NCBI GenBank assembly: GCA_049724395.1 | Contig: JAUGWO010000179.1 | Span: 1 to 55,930 of the forward strand | Direction: 5' to 3' | Origin: Spongospora subterranea f. sp. subterranea | Lineage: Eukaryota > Endomyxa: Phytomyxea > Phytomyxea > Plasmodiophorida | DNA length: 55,930 nt | Part shown: positions 44,815 to 54,800 of the stretch, in pieces | How the letters are laid out: each line of letters opens with the position of its first letter | How positions within the stretch are numbered: position 1 is the first letter of the stretch | Program-made: the position numbers and the translations under genes | Notes under the pieces: generated by a model | Told to the model about the DNA's origin: nothing | Database searches by the model: none | Seen by the model: only the letters and a program-made list of their open reading frames with translations

Positions 44815-47409
44815 ATGTATATCCTACTGTACCTTGTTACACATATTCTTACTCGTGTCATTCTCCGCTCTTCTTCCGTCCTTTCTCACTTCTCTCTTCG
44901 CTCTTCTTCCGTCCTTTCTCACTTCTCTCTCCGCTCTTCTTCCGTCCTTTCTCACTTCTCTCTCCGCTCTTCTTCCGTCCTTTCTCACTTCTCTCTTCGC
45001 TCTTCTTCCGTCCTTTCTCACTTCTCTCTTCGCTCTTCTTCCGTCCTTTCTCACTTCTCTCTCCGCTCTTCTTCCGTCCTTTCTCACTTCTCTCTCCGCT
45101 CTTCTTCCGTCCTTTCTCACTTCTCTCTCCGCTCTTCTTCCGTCCTTTCTCACTTCTCTCTTCGCTCTTCTTCCGTCCTTTCTCACTTCTCTCTCCGCTC
45201 TTCTTCCGTCCTTTCTCACTTCTCTCTTCGCTCTTCTTCCGTCCTTTCTCACTTCTCTCTCCGCTCTTCTTCCGTCCTTTCTCACTTCTCTCTCTCTTCT
45301 TCCGCTCTTCTTCCGTCCTTTCTCACTTCTCTCTCCGCTCTTCTTCCGTCCTTTCTCACTTCTCTCTCCGCTCTTCTTCCGTCCTTTCTCACTTCTCTCT
45401 CCGCTCTTCTTCCGTCCTTTCTCACTTCTCTCTCCGCTCTTCTTCCGTCCTTTCTCACTTCTCTCCGCTCTTCTTCCGTCCTTTCTCACTTTCTCACTTC
45501 TCTCTCCGCTCTTCTTCCGTCCTTTCTCACTTCTCTCTTCGCTCTTCTTCCGTCCTTTCTCACTTCTCTCTCACTTCTCGCTCTTCTTCCGTCTTCCGTC
45601 CTTTCTCACTTCTCTCTCCGCTCTTCTTCCGTCCTTTCTCACTTCTCTCTCCGCTCTTCTTCCGTCCTTTCTCACTTCTCTCTCCGCTCTTCTTCCGTCC
45701 TTTCTCACTTCTCTCTCCGCTCTTTCTTCCGTCCTTTCTCACTTCTCTCTTCGCTCTTCTTCCGTCCTTTCTCACTTCTCTCTCCGCTCTTCTTCCGTCC
45801 TTTCTCACTTCTCTCTCCGCTCTTCTTCCGTCCTTTCTCACTTCTCTCTCTCTCTTCCGTCCTTTCTCACTTCTCTCTCCGTCCGTCCTTTCTCACTTCT
45901 CTCTTCGCTCTTCTTCCGTCCTTTCTCACTTCTCTCTTCGCTCTTCTTCCGTCCTTTCTCACTTCTCTCTCCGCTCTTCTTCCGTCCTTTCTCACTTCTC
46001 TCTTCGCTCTTCTTCCGTCCTTTCTCACTTCTCTCTCCGCTCTTCTTCCGTCCTTTCTCACTTCTCTCTCCGCTCTTCTTCCGTCCTTTCTCACTTCTCT
46101 CTCCGCTCTTCTTCCGTCCTTTCTCACTTCTCTCTCCGCTCTTCTTCCGTCCTTTCTCACTTCTCTCTCCGCTCTTCTTCCGTCCTTTCTCACTTCTCTC
46201 TCCGCTCTTCTTCCGTCCTTTCTCACTTCTCTCTCCGCTCTTCTTCCGTCCTTTCTCACTTCTCTCTCCGCTCTTCTTCCGTCCTTTCTCACTTCTCTCT
46301 TCGCTCTTCTTCCGTCCTTTCTCACTTCTCTCTCCGCTCTTCTTCCGTCCTTTCTCACTTCTCTCTCCGCTCTTCTTCCGTCCTTTCTCACTTCTCTCTC
46401 CGCTCTTCTTCCGTCCTTTCTCACTTCTCTCTCCGCTCTTCTTCCGTCCTTTCTCACTTCTCTCTCCGCTCTTCTTCCGTCCTTTCTCACTTCTCTCTTC
46501 GCTCTTCTTCCGTCCTTTCTCACTTCTCTCTCCGCTCTTCTTCCGTCCTTTCTCACTTCTCTCTCCGCTCTTCTTCCGTCCTTTCTCACTTCTCTCTCCG
46601 CTCTTCTTCCGTCCTTTCTCACTTCTCTCTCCGCTCTTCTTCCGTCCTTTCTCACTTCTCTCTTCGCTCTTCTTCCGTCTCTCTCCGCTCTTCTTCCGTC
46701 CTTTCTCACTTCTCTCTCCGCTCTTCTTCCGTCCTTTCTCACTTCTCTCTCGCTCTTCTTCCGTCCTTTCTCACTTCTCTCTCCGCTCTTCTTCCGTCCT
46801 TTCTCACTTCTCTCTCCGCTCTTCTTCCGTCCTTTCTCACTTCTCTCTCCGCTCTTCTTCCGTCCTTTCTCACTTCTCTCTCCGCTCTTCTTCCGTCCTT
46901 TCTCACTTCTCTCTTCGCTCTTCTTCCGTCCTTTCTCACTTCTCTCTTCGCTCTTCTTCCGTCCTTTCTCACTTCTCTCTCCGCTCTTCTTCCGTCCTTT
47001 CTCACTTCTCTCTTCGCTCTTCTTCCGTCCTTTCTCACTTCTCTCTCCGCTCTTCTTCCGTCCTTTCTCACTTCTCTCTTCGCTCTTCTTCCGTCCTTTC
47101 TCACTTCTCTCTCCGCTCTTCTTCCGTCCTTCTCACTGTTCTATCCGCCCTTCCTTCTCTCTCCGCTCCTCCTTCCGCACGTTCTCAATCGTTTTGTCCG
47201 CTGTCCCTCTCTTCTTCCGTTTCCCCTGCTACTATATGGTCCTAACAACAGTCGTCTCGGTTGTGGGATTTGGCGTTGGCGGTGTATTGGTTTTAGGAGG
47301 AGTTATCACTGGATGTATTCAATGGATTCGTGGTACTCGTGGACACGTTGGACCTAATCGGCCCAGATCCAGTAAGACCACTCAAAACTTTCTCCAATCT
47401 CGATTCTGA
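44815..47409 (+). CDS. Doubtful 864-codon ORF: minisatellite-encoded repeats plus membrane-anchor tail
   Basis: From ATG 44815 (MYILLYLVTHILTRVI, weakly signal-like) a single frame runs through the whole 33-bp minisatellite. It emerges into a unique C-terminus with a Gly/Val-rich membrane span (VVSVVGFGVGGVLVLGGVIT) and a basic tail (GCIQWIRGTRGHVGPNRPR), ending at TGA 47407-47409. In the array the 33-bp unit encodes 11 residues (LRSSSVLSHFS, or SALLPSFLTSL or PLFFRPFSLLS when small indels shift the frame). The unit is open in all three plus frames, so length alone proves nothing. The tail outside the array, with the same span-plus-basic layout as two neighbouring small proteins, is the only real evidence of coding. 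Another overlapping frame, 47330-47593, may carry a further exon. Confidence 0.35.
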   Translation: MYILLYLVTHILTRVILRSSSVLSHFSLRSSSVLSHFSLRSSSVLSHFSLRSSSVLSHFSLRSSSVLSHFSLRSSSVLSHFSLRSSSVLSHFSLRSSSVLSHFSLRSSSVLSHFSLRSSSVLSHFSLRSSSVLSHFSLRSSSVLSHFSLRSSSVLSHFSLSSSALLPSFLTSLSALLPSFLTSLSALLPSFLTSLSALLPSFLTSLSALLPSFLTSLRSSSVLSHFLTSLSALLPSFLTSLFALLPSFLTSLSLLALLPSSVLSHFSLRSSSVLSHFSLRSSSVLSHFSLRSSSVLSHFSLRSFFRPFSLLSSLFFRPFSLLSPLFFRPFSLLSPLFFRPFSLLSLSSVLSHFSLRPSFLTSLFALLPSFLTSLFALLPSFLTSLSALLPSFLTSLFALLPSFLTSLSALLPSFLTSLSALLPSFLTSLSALLPSFLTSLSALLPSFLTSLSALLPSFLTSLSALLPSFLTSLSALLPSFLTSLSALLPSFLTSLFALLPSFLTSLSALLPSFLTSLSALLPSFLTSLSALLPSFLTSLSALLPSFLTSLSALLPSFLTSLFALLPSFLTSLSALLPSFLTSLSALLPSFLTSLSALLPSFLTSLSALLPSFLTSLFALLPSLSALLPSFLTSLSALLPSFLTSLSLFFRPFSLLSPLFFRPFSLLSPLFFRPFSLLSPLFFRPFSLLSPLFFRPFSLLSSLFFRPFSLLSSLFFRPFSLLSPLFFRPFSLLSSLFFRPFSLLSPLFFRPFSLLSSLFFRPFSLLSPLFFRPSHCSIRPSFSLRSSFRTFSIVLSAVPLFFRFPCYYMVLTTVVSVVGFGVGGVLVLGGVITGCIQWIRGTRGHVGPNRPRSSKTTQNFLQSRF
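44863..47131. repeat. Minisatellite, 33-bp pyrimidine-rich unit, about 69 copies
   Basis: Head-to-tail units made of TCTCTCCGCTCTTCTTCC and GTCCTTTCTCACTTC. The plus strand is almost all pyrimidine, with only four purines per unit. A single common variant, CTCTTCGCT in place of CTCTCCGCT, is scattered through the array. Shortened or recombined units occur near 45290, 45465, 45490, 45570-45600, 45850-45890 and 46680. The final 80 bp (47130-47210) are a diverged continuation. The strand asymmetry would allow triplex (H-DNA) formation. The minus strand encodes a highly charged repeat (REVRKDGRRAE), which is not supported as a gene. Confidence 0.95.
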
Positions 47410-47639
47410 TAATCGCTCGGCAGCTCCCGGGAACCGAAGATCAGCAACAACAGGATCAGGCGGATCGTCGAACACGCCGCAAATGGTGCTTTTAACAGTT
47501 GCACCATGTGTGGCGCCATCAGCGATACCTTTGATGGCTCTGGCAGGGGTACCATCGGGGGCTGAAGCAACGGTGCCGTCGGGAGTTCATTAGTCGATTT
47601 TTTGGAATAAGAGCTGCTTTATCTGGCAGTCTACTGTTG
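47410..47639. other. Possible 3' exon or UTR of the minisatellite ORF
   Basis: A plus-strand frame ending at 47593 (NRRSATTGSGGSSNTPQMVL ... then an Ala/Pro/Val-rich end) is compositionally protein-like but not connected by a clear splice. I cannot decide between an exon and non-coding sequence. Confidence 0.3.
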
Positions 47640-47900
47640 TGTATTCATCAGATCAAAATGGTGTTTCAGACAGAGGGCATTTGACTCATGGATTCAGCTC
47701 GCTCTTTGCTTCATCATGTTCGTTTACCAAAGCAGTTTTGGGGTCCTGCAGTACTCACATAGCCCTCGTCCTAACAAAGCTGATACGACGCCAATGAAGA
47801 AATGTTCGGTCCAAGGCAAATTTTGACTTTGAAAAATATCTGATATTGGAGCAATGATCAGCCAAACATTCTGTCGCAATCTGGCATTGCGAAGCAAGTG
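47640..47900 (+). mobile_element. Ty1/copia integrase scrap (old fossil)
   Basis: Plus-strand fragment of a copia integrase: the stretch around SDQNGVSDRG (about 47650) and MDSARSLLHHVRLPKQFWGP (about 47686-47745) is characteristic of the C-terminal half of the integrase core. It is short, broken in several places and without ends, hence old. It lies immediately 3' of the PAT1 gene. Confidence 0.65.
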
Positions 47901-47991
47901 ATTGTTTGATAAACTAGTCAACCTGTATATTTGGTCAAAAAAGTCAAGTTGTGAATTATAGCAATCTGTTAATCAATTCTCGATATATTAT

Positions 47992-50133
47992 TCAAATAGA
48001 TGTCGGTGACTGTGGCTGATCCCTGTAGACGGAAGCAACCAGATTGGCAAAATACGCGACAGGAGGACACGTAGAGATGTGTTCGTCGACCAGCTGCCAT
48101 AAGCGTCCAGTCCTTGGAATCATGGTGAGTTCGGCAGCGAAGGCGTGGGATGAAAGATCAGCGATCATTCTCCAACGATTAAGGAGCGAGGCTGACAATT
48201 CTGGCGTCTCAACTGGGAGAAGCTCATCGAACCTGAGAACTATGAGACCCCAGATCCGACGGTACACTTGTATCCAGGCGGCGACATCGCCAGGAGGAGT
48301 CAAGGGATGAGATCTTAGCTCGTGGCCACGCTTGCAGAAGCAAAGGATAAAGGAGCATCCAACTGGTGACCTGATCGCAACGCAATTGTTTGTAAAATGA
48401 GATGAATAAACAATGGGCACTACCTGAGGATGTCAACAAACTTTTCAACGTTGTCGCTGCTACTGACAAACCCAAATGCCAGCTGGATTATCTGAGGATG
48501 TGCCCACTGATTGAAATGTTTCTCCAAAACAGGACCGGTTTGAAAATCAAACTGTTCTGGTGACGATGGAACAGCGAAAAGCGAAAGCTGAGCCATCATA
48601 ATATGCACCAAGAGAAACACCTGAAGGCAGATTGAGAACAACTAACAGAGTAACACCAGCGGTAAAACAGTATAAACCTGTTCTGGAGCAAGACACATCA
48701 GCGACCGTAATACGAGATTTCGTCCCTTGACAAGCGATCCATATTTGAAGACCTATAAAATTCAGCTGAGCCAAATTAACAACAAAAGAAAAAAAAGCAT
48801 ACAATGTGATTCGGATCAGGAGGCGATAACGGCGATTGCTTCATCACTGGAACACCATTTTCGTCCAATATCTCGTTGATACCGAGATGTTCCAGAAGCC
48901 GCTTTCCCAGCTTCACCCTAACAGAAATGTAAATTAGTCACTGATAAAACGCAATAAACCTCATTTAGCCAGAAAATGCATTTAAGTTCGGTTACCTCTG
49001 TAGGTGAAGCATAGCCTGATTTGCCGCTTCTTCGGGCGAGGTAGAGGGAAAGGATAACAGCAAATTATCCACATCTTCAACATCCATAATAAAGCGGATT
49101 CCTTCTTCAATAACATACATCAGTGACAATCGGGCGAACATGAACCGACGCGGTCCCCCAACTGTTCCAGATTCTGCAACAGGGGAAAGACCGTCCTCGA
49201 CTTGATGGCGAGATCCCTGCGAATCAATGTGGGTAGAGAACTTGATAAAGCAACAACATCAACCCCGGAAGTAAGTGCACAAGAAAGAAAATACAAATTG
49301 TGCACGTTATTATGAAATGAGGAGCACTTTGCTCAGAAAAAAATCGCCGACATCAACTACAAACAAAGCCTTACCGTTAACTGTAATAGTGTTCGGGGCT
49401 TTCTAATGGTGGAGAAAGCGACTCGGCCTAGAGTGCCTTCCGGCAATATGGGTGTGCCATCAGCGTTTCGAAACCGATTAACCATTAGCGGTCCGGACAC
49501 TTCAATACCAGGAAGACCAACACCTTTCCATGGGCCGCCTTGCCGGGAGGTATACACCTGGTAATAGAAATCGTCGTCCATGGGATTTTTGGTCTGAAGC
49601 TGTTGTAAAGATTGTCGAATGACAATGCTGATTTCAGAATGCGACATGAAACGGAAGCGTCTCGTTGGCAAAGGAATGTACACGTATTTGAAGTACGGAC
49701 GCTGCTTTTCGGTCACAGCTGTTTCAGCTGGCTCGTCTAATGGGATCGGAGGAATGAGCTTACTGGAAAGTTTGGAAATTTAGGGGGAAACAGCCAGTAT
49801 TTGTTTCACAAAACCCCATTCGGTCACGATAGACTCAACACAGCAGTTGGTAATAAAACAAGAGAAAATAAACCTGCCTGAGGATTCTGTAGTTTGCGCC
49901 ACTTCCGACGTTGAAATCTCAGGTTCAGGATCTTTACCTGTATCAAAATTACTACCCTGGTCCCACATCAAAACATGAAAATGAAGTGTACTCTGATGGG
50001 CATCATTCGTAAAATCGGCAGACACAGCGGCAGATTCATTCACGTCGAGATCAGCAAACACGGACGATAAAATACCCTCGAAATCCATGCCATCGTCGTC
50101 ATCGGCCTGTCTAGGCATGTGCACCGACGACAT
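47992..50133 (-). CDS. PAT1: PAT1 (PATL1-like) mRNA decay factor, seven exons
   Basis: Exons 50133-49874, 49762-49375, 49216-48996, 48917-48803, 48752-48678, 48620-48424 and 48370-47992. GT-AG introns are 111, 158, 78, 50, 57 and 53 bp, with all phases agreeing. The protein has 544 residues. Pat1 bridges deadenylation and decapping in P-bodies by binding Lsm1-7, Dcp2 and the DDX6 helicase. The N-terminus is short and acidic (DDDDGMDFEGILSSVFADLD). Exon 2 carries the conserved (M)DDDFYYQVYTSRQ block and EGTLGRVAFSTIRKPRTLL, matching DDYYYQNY and GSLGKLTVSSVNNPRK of PATL1. Exon 3 has FIMDVEDVDNLLLSF. Exons 4-7 form the helical C-terminal domain (VKLGKRLLEHL; VFKYGSLVKGRNLVLRSL; SPVGCSFILCFCKRGHELRS). 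The start is the first Met after an in-frame stop near 50180. The long disordered middle of animal Pat1 proteins is absent. Confidence 0.9.
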
Positions 50134-50334
50134 GAAGCCACTGCGGCAGGTCCCTGATCGATGGAAACCCCCAAATGGCCCAGCTCAGCTGCAAAATGGA
50201 TTGTGCACACAGACCGACAGACAGCGATGAGAACACCTTGTGTGGCGCAATTGTTGCAATAATTGCGCCATTCACAAACGCAACTTCCGATAATGCACTG
50301 CCGCACTTCTGCAACATTACAGCCCATGTAGGTA
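50134..50334 (-). promoter_or_regulatory. PAT1 upstream region with a 10-bp perfect hairpin, bounded by a transposon
   Basis: Only about 200 bp separate the PAT1 start codon from the TIR of the element at 50335, so the PAT1 promoter must lie here or inside the transposon. TGGCGCAATT (50243-50252) and AATTGCGCCA (50261-50270) form a perfect inverted repeat with an 8-nt loop. Such a dyad could bind a dimeric regulator or form a stem in the 5' UTR. No TATA box was recognised. Confidence 0.4.
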
Positions 50335-52807
50335 CAGTACCGGACATCTTAACGCCACACTTTTGTATGGGAGCCACGGACATGTCTATTGCAGCCTTCA
50401 GCTAGCTCAACCAATCTGTTTAGAAGGTGTTAATCGATAGCTTTTTGCCTTCTGAACAATATGACACCTCGATTGTGTCTTTAACTTGAATAGCGGCTGC
50501 GCCGATAGAGTCCAAAGTTTGTATGTAAGAGAACATTTTTGAAATTTATATGGTGGAAAATCAAAATGCTCACAAAGTGCGTTCGCACATATTGCCGCAT
50601 ATTCTTACACACCGTGGCGCAAATTGTGACCCCGAGGATCGCAAATTTTACTGCGCAGTCCGGACTCAAAACTTGAAAATCATCAAACTGCTGACAATGG
50701 CTCCCAAGAACTCTCGATGGAAGCAGCTAGCCGAAGCTAGAAATATCCAGAATCTAAAACGCATCTCTGCGACTATTGACAATAAGGAAGTTTGTCTTGA
50801 AGGTAATCAGTCGTCTGACAACGAAAGCTACGTTATTTGCGATGATGACGATGACGTAGCCGTTGATGCTAACACATCAACGTTAGTTTGGATAAATGGT
50901 GCTGGATCCCATCTTCGCTCGTGTTATTCCGGTGATAGCGATACCACTCGGTGGCGGCGACAAAAAGAGCGTCAAGCTCGTATCAACTCAGTCGCAAACG
51001 TCCCTAAAATTACCAATTGGTTCAAACCGAGAAGTGCAACAGCTGAAATTGTCGCCGAAGTTTTTGAAGCGGAATCTCCGGAAGCAGTGGACGAGACTTT
51101 CATAGACATACCAACCGCATTACAACTGTTATCCCGCCTCACATCAGTGACGAAGAACATCAAGACGAAAAGCGGCTCGCCCACGTGACCAAATATGATC
51201 TCCTTAGGTATCAAAGCATCGAGAAATACTCTATAGGACTTGTTCAAGGACTCTCGAGAACAAAAGCATCGTCCGAATCGGCAACAAATGTATTTCCAAG
51301 TTTAAGTGCTACCTGGCACGGTAGAACTATCAGAAAATGGGCGGAATTTTTTAGAAAGAATCAGAGATTGCCCGACCATAGCCAAGGTTTGCACTTCAAG
51401 GTGAAATCGTTTATTCACGAAGAAGACGTTGTCATTAACTGTCGAGGTTGGCTTCGATCTCAAAGGCACGATTTGATCTCAGCGCTTTCATTCTCAAAAT
51501 GGGTTCAGGAGTCACTTCATTTACAACTGGGGTTGCCGCGCCCGATCATTATCTCTGAACGAACTGCGTCGAGATGGATGCATGTTCTTGGACTAAAATA
51601 TGGGGGTTACCAGAAGGGGTTGTATCAAGATGGCCACGAAAGGGCAGACGTTGTGTCATATCGACAAGATTTTCTACGGCGCATGAGGCAATACGATGAA
51701 CGAATGATCAAGTTCGATGGGGACGATATGGAAGGTGAAATATTCTCTGACATTCCAGACGGAGTTAAGCAACTGATTCTTGTGACTCACCATGAATCTT
51801 GTTTCAGTTCTCATGATGGAAAAAACACATCTGGATGGATAAAAATCATTTACCCATACGTCCCAAAGGGGAAGGGAAGAGTTTGATGGTATCGGAATTC
51901 TTATGTCAATGCCATGGTGCAATGAGATTATCACCGCAACTGCAAGCATTGCATCCTCTAATACCGTCAGCAACCGTAACCATAATCGAGCCTGGGAAGA
52001 ACGCCGACGGTTATTGGACCAATGCTGATTTGGTTAACCAGCTTCAAAAGAAAGTCATTCCGATTTTCAAGATTCTGCACCCCGAATCGCACGCGTTATT
52101 CCTGTTCGATAATTCTCAAAACCATCGTTCTCTACCTCCGAATGCCTTGAATGCCCGCGTGCTCAATCTTAGTGATGGTGGAGTCAAGACAAGACCCCAG
52201 CGAGATGGTTGGTTTGTTGATGGCTCTGGTGCCAAAATAATTCAAAAGACGCAGACCGAAGCCGGTATCCAAAAAGGGGTCCGCTCAATTTTGAATCGTG
52301 AAATTCTGCAGTCTCAACCTGATTTTCAACAACAGAAGCAATGGTTGAATGAGGTCGTTGAGTGTTACGATGGATTTATTGTTGATTTCTATCCTAAGTT
52401 CCATTGTGAATTCAACTTCATAGAAATGTATTGGGCCGCGTGTAAGAGCTACACACGAAGAAACTGTACTTATTCCTTCAAGGACTTGAAATGCGTTGTT
52501 CCCCTGGCACTTCAGGCAGTGACCGTGTCCCAGATTCGTCGGTTTGCACGCAAATGCTTCAGATACATGGACGCCTATCGCGTTAATGGTCCCGATGGCA
52601 ACAGACTGACCATGCGCCAAGTAGAGTATGCTGTCAAAGTTTATAAGCGTCATAGAAGCTTGCCAGTTCGCATAATAAACGATCTTTGATTTGGGAAAAA
52701 CAGGTGCAGTTGCACTTATATTTTGCGCCGTTGCGCATATTGTATCTGCGTACGCACTTTCTTATTTCCAATTTGAAATGTCTGTGGTGTTAAGATGTCC
52801 GGTACTG
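50335..52807 (+). mobile_element. Tc1/mariner-like DNA transposon, third subfamily, inactivated
   Basis: TIRs of about 25 bp with one mismatch (50335-50359 and 52783-52807) begin CAGTACCGGACATCTTAAC. They are flanked by TA on both sides (50333-50334, 52808-52809) and share the CAGTAC-GGACA-CTTAAC pattern with the element at 12221. The transposase runs from ATG 50698 to TGA at about 52689. Conserved blocks are INGAGSHLRSCYSGDS, KITNWFKP, YQKGLYQDGHERADVVSYRQ, LFLFDNSQNHRSLPP and FHCEFNFIEMYW. Frame changes lie near 51155 and 51830. The first catalytic Asp is replaced by His (VTHHESCF, about 51788, against VTHDESCF), and about 17 residues are missing before QPDFQQQKQW. It cannot be active. TIR conservation suggests a moderately recent insertion beside PAT1. 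Confidence 0.88.
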
Positions 52808-52809
52808 TA

Positions 52810-53103
52810 CACGCTAAATATTTCAAACCTTCCGGGTATATTTCCGTACAGTCAAGGGTTTTGGTATTCGCTGTACAGTATGAGAAAGACAAACTTCGGT
52901 CGAAATGTAGATATCAAAACTGCAACGCCGTCAAGAACTTCGATCGATGGTCTCTCTACCTTTCAAACACTGATATTGCTGGTTTCGAAGTGTATCGATG
53001 AATTCGCTTCGGTGACCAAAAACTCTTGAAAAAACCGACCCGCTCGACGTTTTGAAAACAACAAAAAATGGTGATTGAGGAAGGACAGAACCTGTATGTG
53101 ATA
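52810..53103. other. Spacer between transposon and gypsy scrap
   Basis: No gene or repeat recognised. Confidence 0.4.
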
Positions 53104-53605
53104 TGAAAGGTTCAATCAACTAGTCGACCAACTCTCCACATTCTTGGCGACAGCAACATCACCCCCCTCAATCCTCGCCCAGTCCCGCCGAAGACACCCA
53201 GCCCAGTTCCCAATTCCTACCCCATCGCTTCCTCAGGGAAAGGATCCGGAGCTGAAAATGCCAGAAGCTTACGCAGGAGATAGAGTCATTTTCGGCATTG
53301 GTTAGGCCAAGTGCAACAGTTTCTAACGGCACAGCCGCTGACATATTCCAACGACACTCAACGTATTGCGTTAATCTGCTCGTTGCTTACCGGGCAAGCA
53401 CGGGCCTGGCTGACGCCGTTTTATGGATCTCCTGGTCCCATACTGACCGATCTCAATGCATTCATCACGGCATTCACCATTGCCTTTGACGATCCCGACC
53501 GGGCTGGCAAAGCTGCTGATTATCTGCGCCGGCTGAGGATTGAGGGGGGTGATGTTGCTGTCGCCAGGAATGTGGGAGTTGGTCGACTAGTTGATTGAAC
53601 CTTTC
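53104..53605 (+). mobile_element. Ty3/gypsy gag scrap enclosed by inverted repeats (fossil)
   Basis: The middle (about 53180-53535) encodes a gypsy-type Gag capsid region: the core around IALICSLLTGQARAWLTPFY, with the following TAFTIAFDDPDRAGKAADYL stretch, is characteristic. The gag is boxed by inverted repeats of about 72 bp, 53105-53176 and 53535-53605, with few mismatches. It is a small, broken piece without protease or pol, and old in structure. Confidence 0.75.
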
Positions 53606-53627
53606 GTTTGTTGACCGCTGATAGGTG

Positions 53628-54065
53628 TCAAGTTGTTCCCGCGATTCTAGGAGGGGTGACATGCCCACGCCATATTTTTAGGACCCTGGTCCATAAGGTT
53701 ATACATGGCCGGTTCCAGGAGGCTCCGCCGCTCAAAGCGGACCTTGGTCCAAACTCAAAAAGGCTCTGGCGGAAGGTTTGACCCGAGGGTCTAAGGTACA
53801 CTGATATCGGTAAAAAAAAGGCGCATTTTTTTTTTTCATATTCGAGATGTGAACTTGTGAAACCGTCAACTCTATTGACGCTGACGTTTAACAAAAACGT
53901 TTGCACAGTTTCTTTTGTACAAATATCCGGCAATTCAACGGAGTATGAATCCGTGACTGCCGATTTTCTAACCAATATACAGTGCAATCGAACATTGTTT
54001 GCTTGATTGTCGCTGAGTGGGACTGATTCGATTAACCTAAACTTGGAATACCCTTTCTTGAACAC
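53628..54065 (-). CDS. Unidentified protein-like ORF
   Basis: A 145-codon frame. The part from 54065 to about 53830 (FKKGYSKFRLIESVPLSDNQ, then VELPDICTKETVQTFLLNVS) looks like real protein sequence, whereas the rest is poor. It stands back-to-back with the plus-strand gene copy at 54.1 kb and ends in a poly-Lys stretch from a run of T. No family is recognised. It may be an exon of a larger gene or a decayed element. Confidence 0.3.
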   Translation of the reverse strand: MFKKGYSKFRLIESVPLSDNQANNVRLHCILVRKSAVTDSYSVELPDICTKETVQTFLLNVSVNRVDGFTSSHLEYEKKKCAFFLPISVYLRPSGQTFRQSLFEFGPRSALSGGASWNRPCITLWTRVLKIWRGHVTPPRIAGTT

Positions 54066-54116
54066 AGCTAAAATGAGCCAATTCTTGCCCCCGTGCTTAA
54101 TGACCCTTCCTCGTGA

Positions 54117-54800
54117 AAAATGAGCTCAAGGTAAATTTGTATTCATTGATTCGGTAATCTGATTTACATTTACATATTTTTTAGGCATCAATGTGATCGC
54201 CCTAGATACTGATAGCATTATTACTCGGCTTTCATCATTTGTTCACAGAATGCGATCAATGGGTTATGCATCTACCCTGAACGTATCTTTGCCATTTGAT
54301 GCAACAGTGGTAGTCCCAGCTCTTCTTTCACTGCCGAAGTACGGCTGTATTGTTGGGGGAATATACCCGCATCACAATACCAGCTTAACCCCTGATGGAT
54401 ATACAGGCGCCGTAGACAACGATGTTTTCCAGGAGTTGGCATCTGAAATCAAAGTATTTTCTGTCCATCCATATCTGTTTCTCATGCGCTCATTATTTGT
54501 AGGCATGCGTTCTCACTGTTCAAAAAGTGCCAAAGGGGGTTTCGCCAATGTTCATTGTGGCTGCTAGAGCCAGTAAAAAAAATGATGCTGACAATAGTTT
54601 TAACAAGTCCTCGTGCATATTGTGAAAAATGTTGATGGGCTGAAATTGTTGAGTGTTTGCACCGATGGCGTCGCTTATGAACGCGAATTTTTAGTTTCGT
54701 CTTTGGTAAGCAAGTACGACCTGGGCATGTCGGTTTCCAATTCTTTCATAGACATCTTTCACGGATGGCACGTCCGCCACTGTTTCAACCTCAGACGCTA
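54117..54800 (+). CDS. Left copy of an unidentified intron-containing gene
   Basis: Exon pieces up to 54130, 54185-54453 and 54503-54800, joined by GT-AG introns of 54 and 49 bp. The middle exon begins GINVIALDTDSIITRLSSF and includes LPKYGCIVGGIYPHHNTSL. The third exon reads VQKVPKGVSPMFIVAARASK and, in another frame, IVKNVDGLKLLSVCTDGVAY. The combination of a CIVGG.YP.H box, a K.P.G.SP box and a C-TDGVA box recalls large uncharacterised proteins often found repeated in animal and protist genomes, probably transposon-associated, but I cannot name the family. This copy has at least one lesion after about 54610. It stops in an Arg-rich end before the palindrome centre. Confidence 0.5.

Noticed and set aside
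44824-47104. Minus-strand frames encoding RKDGRRAE-type charged repeats in the 33-bp array
   Set aside because: Same artefact of a stop-free unit. Unlike the plus frame, these have no unique N- or C-terminal sequence outside the array.
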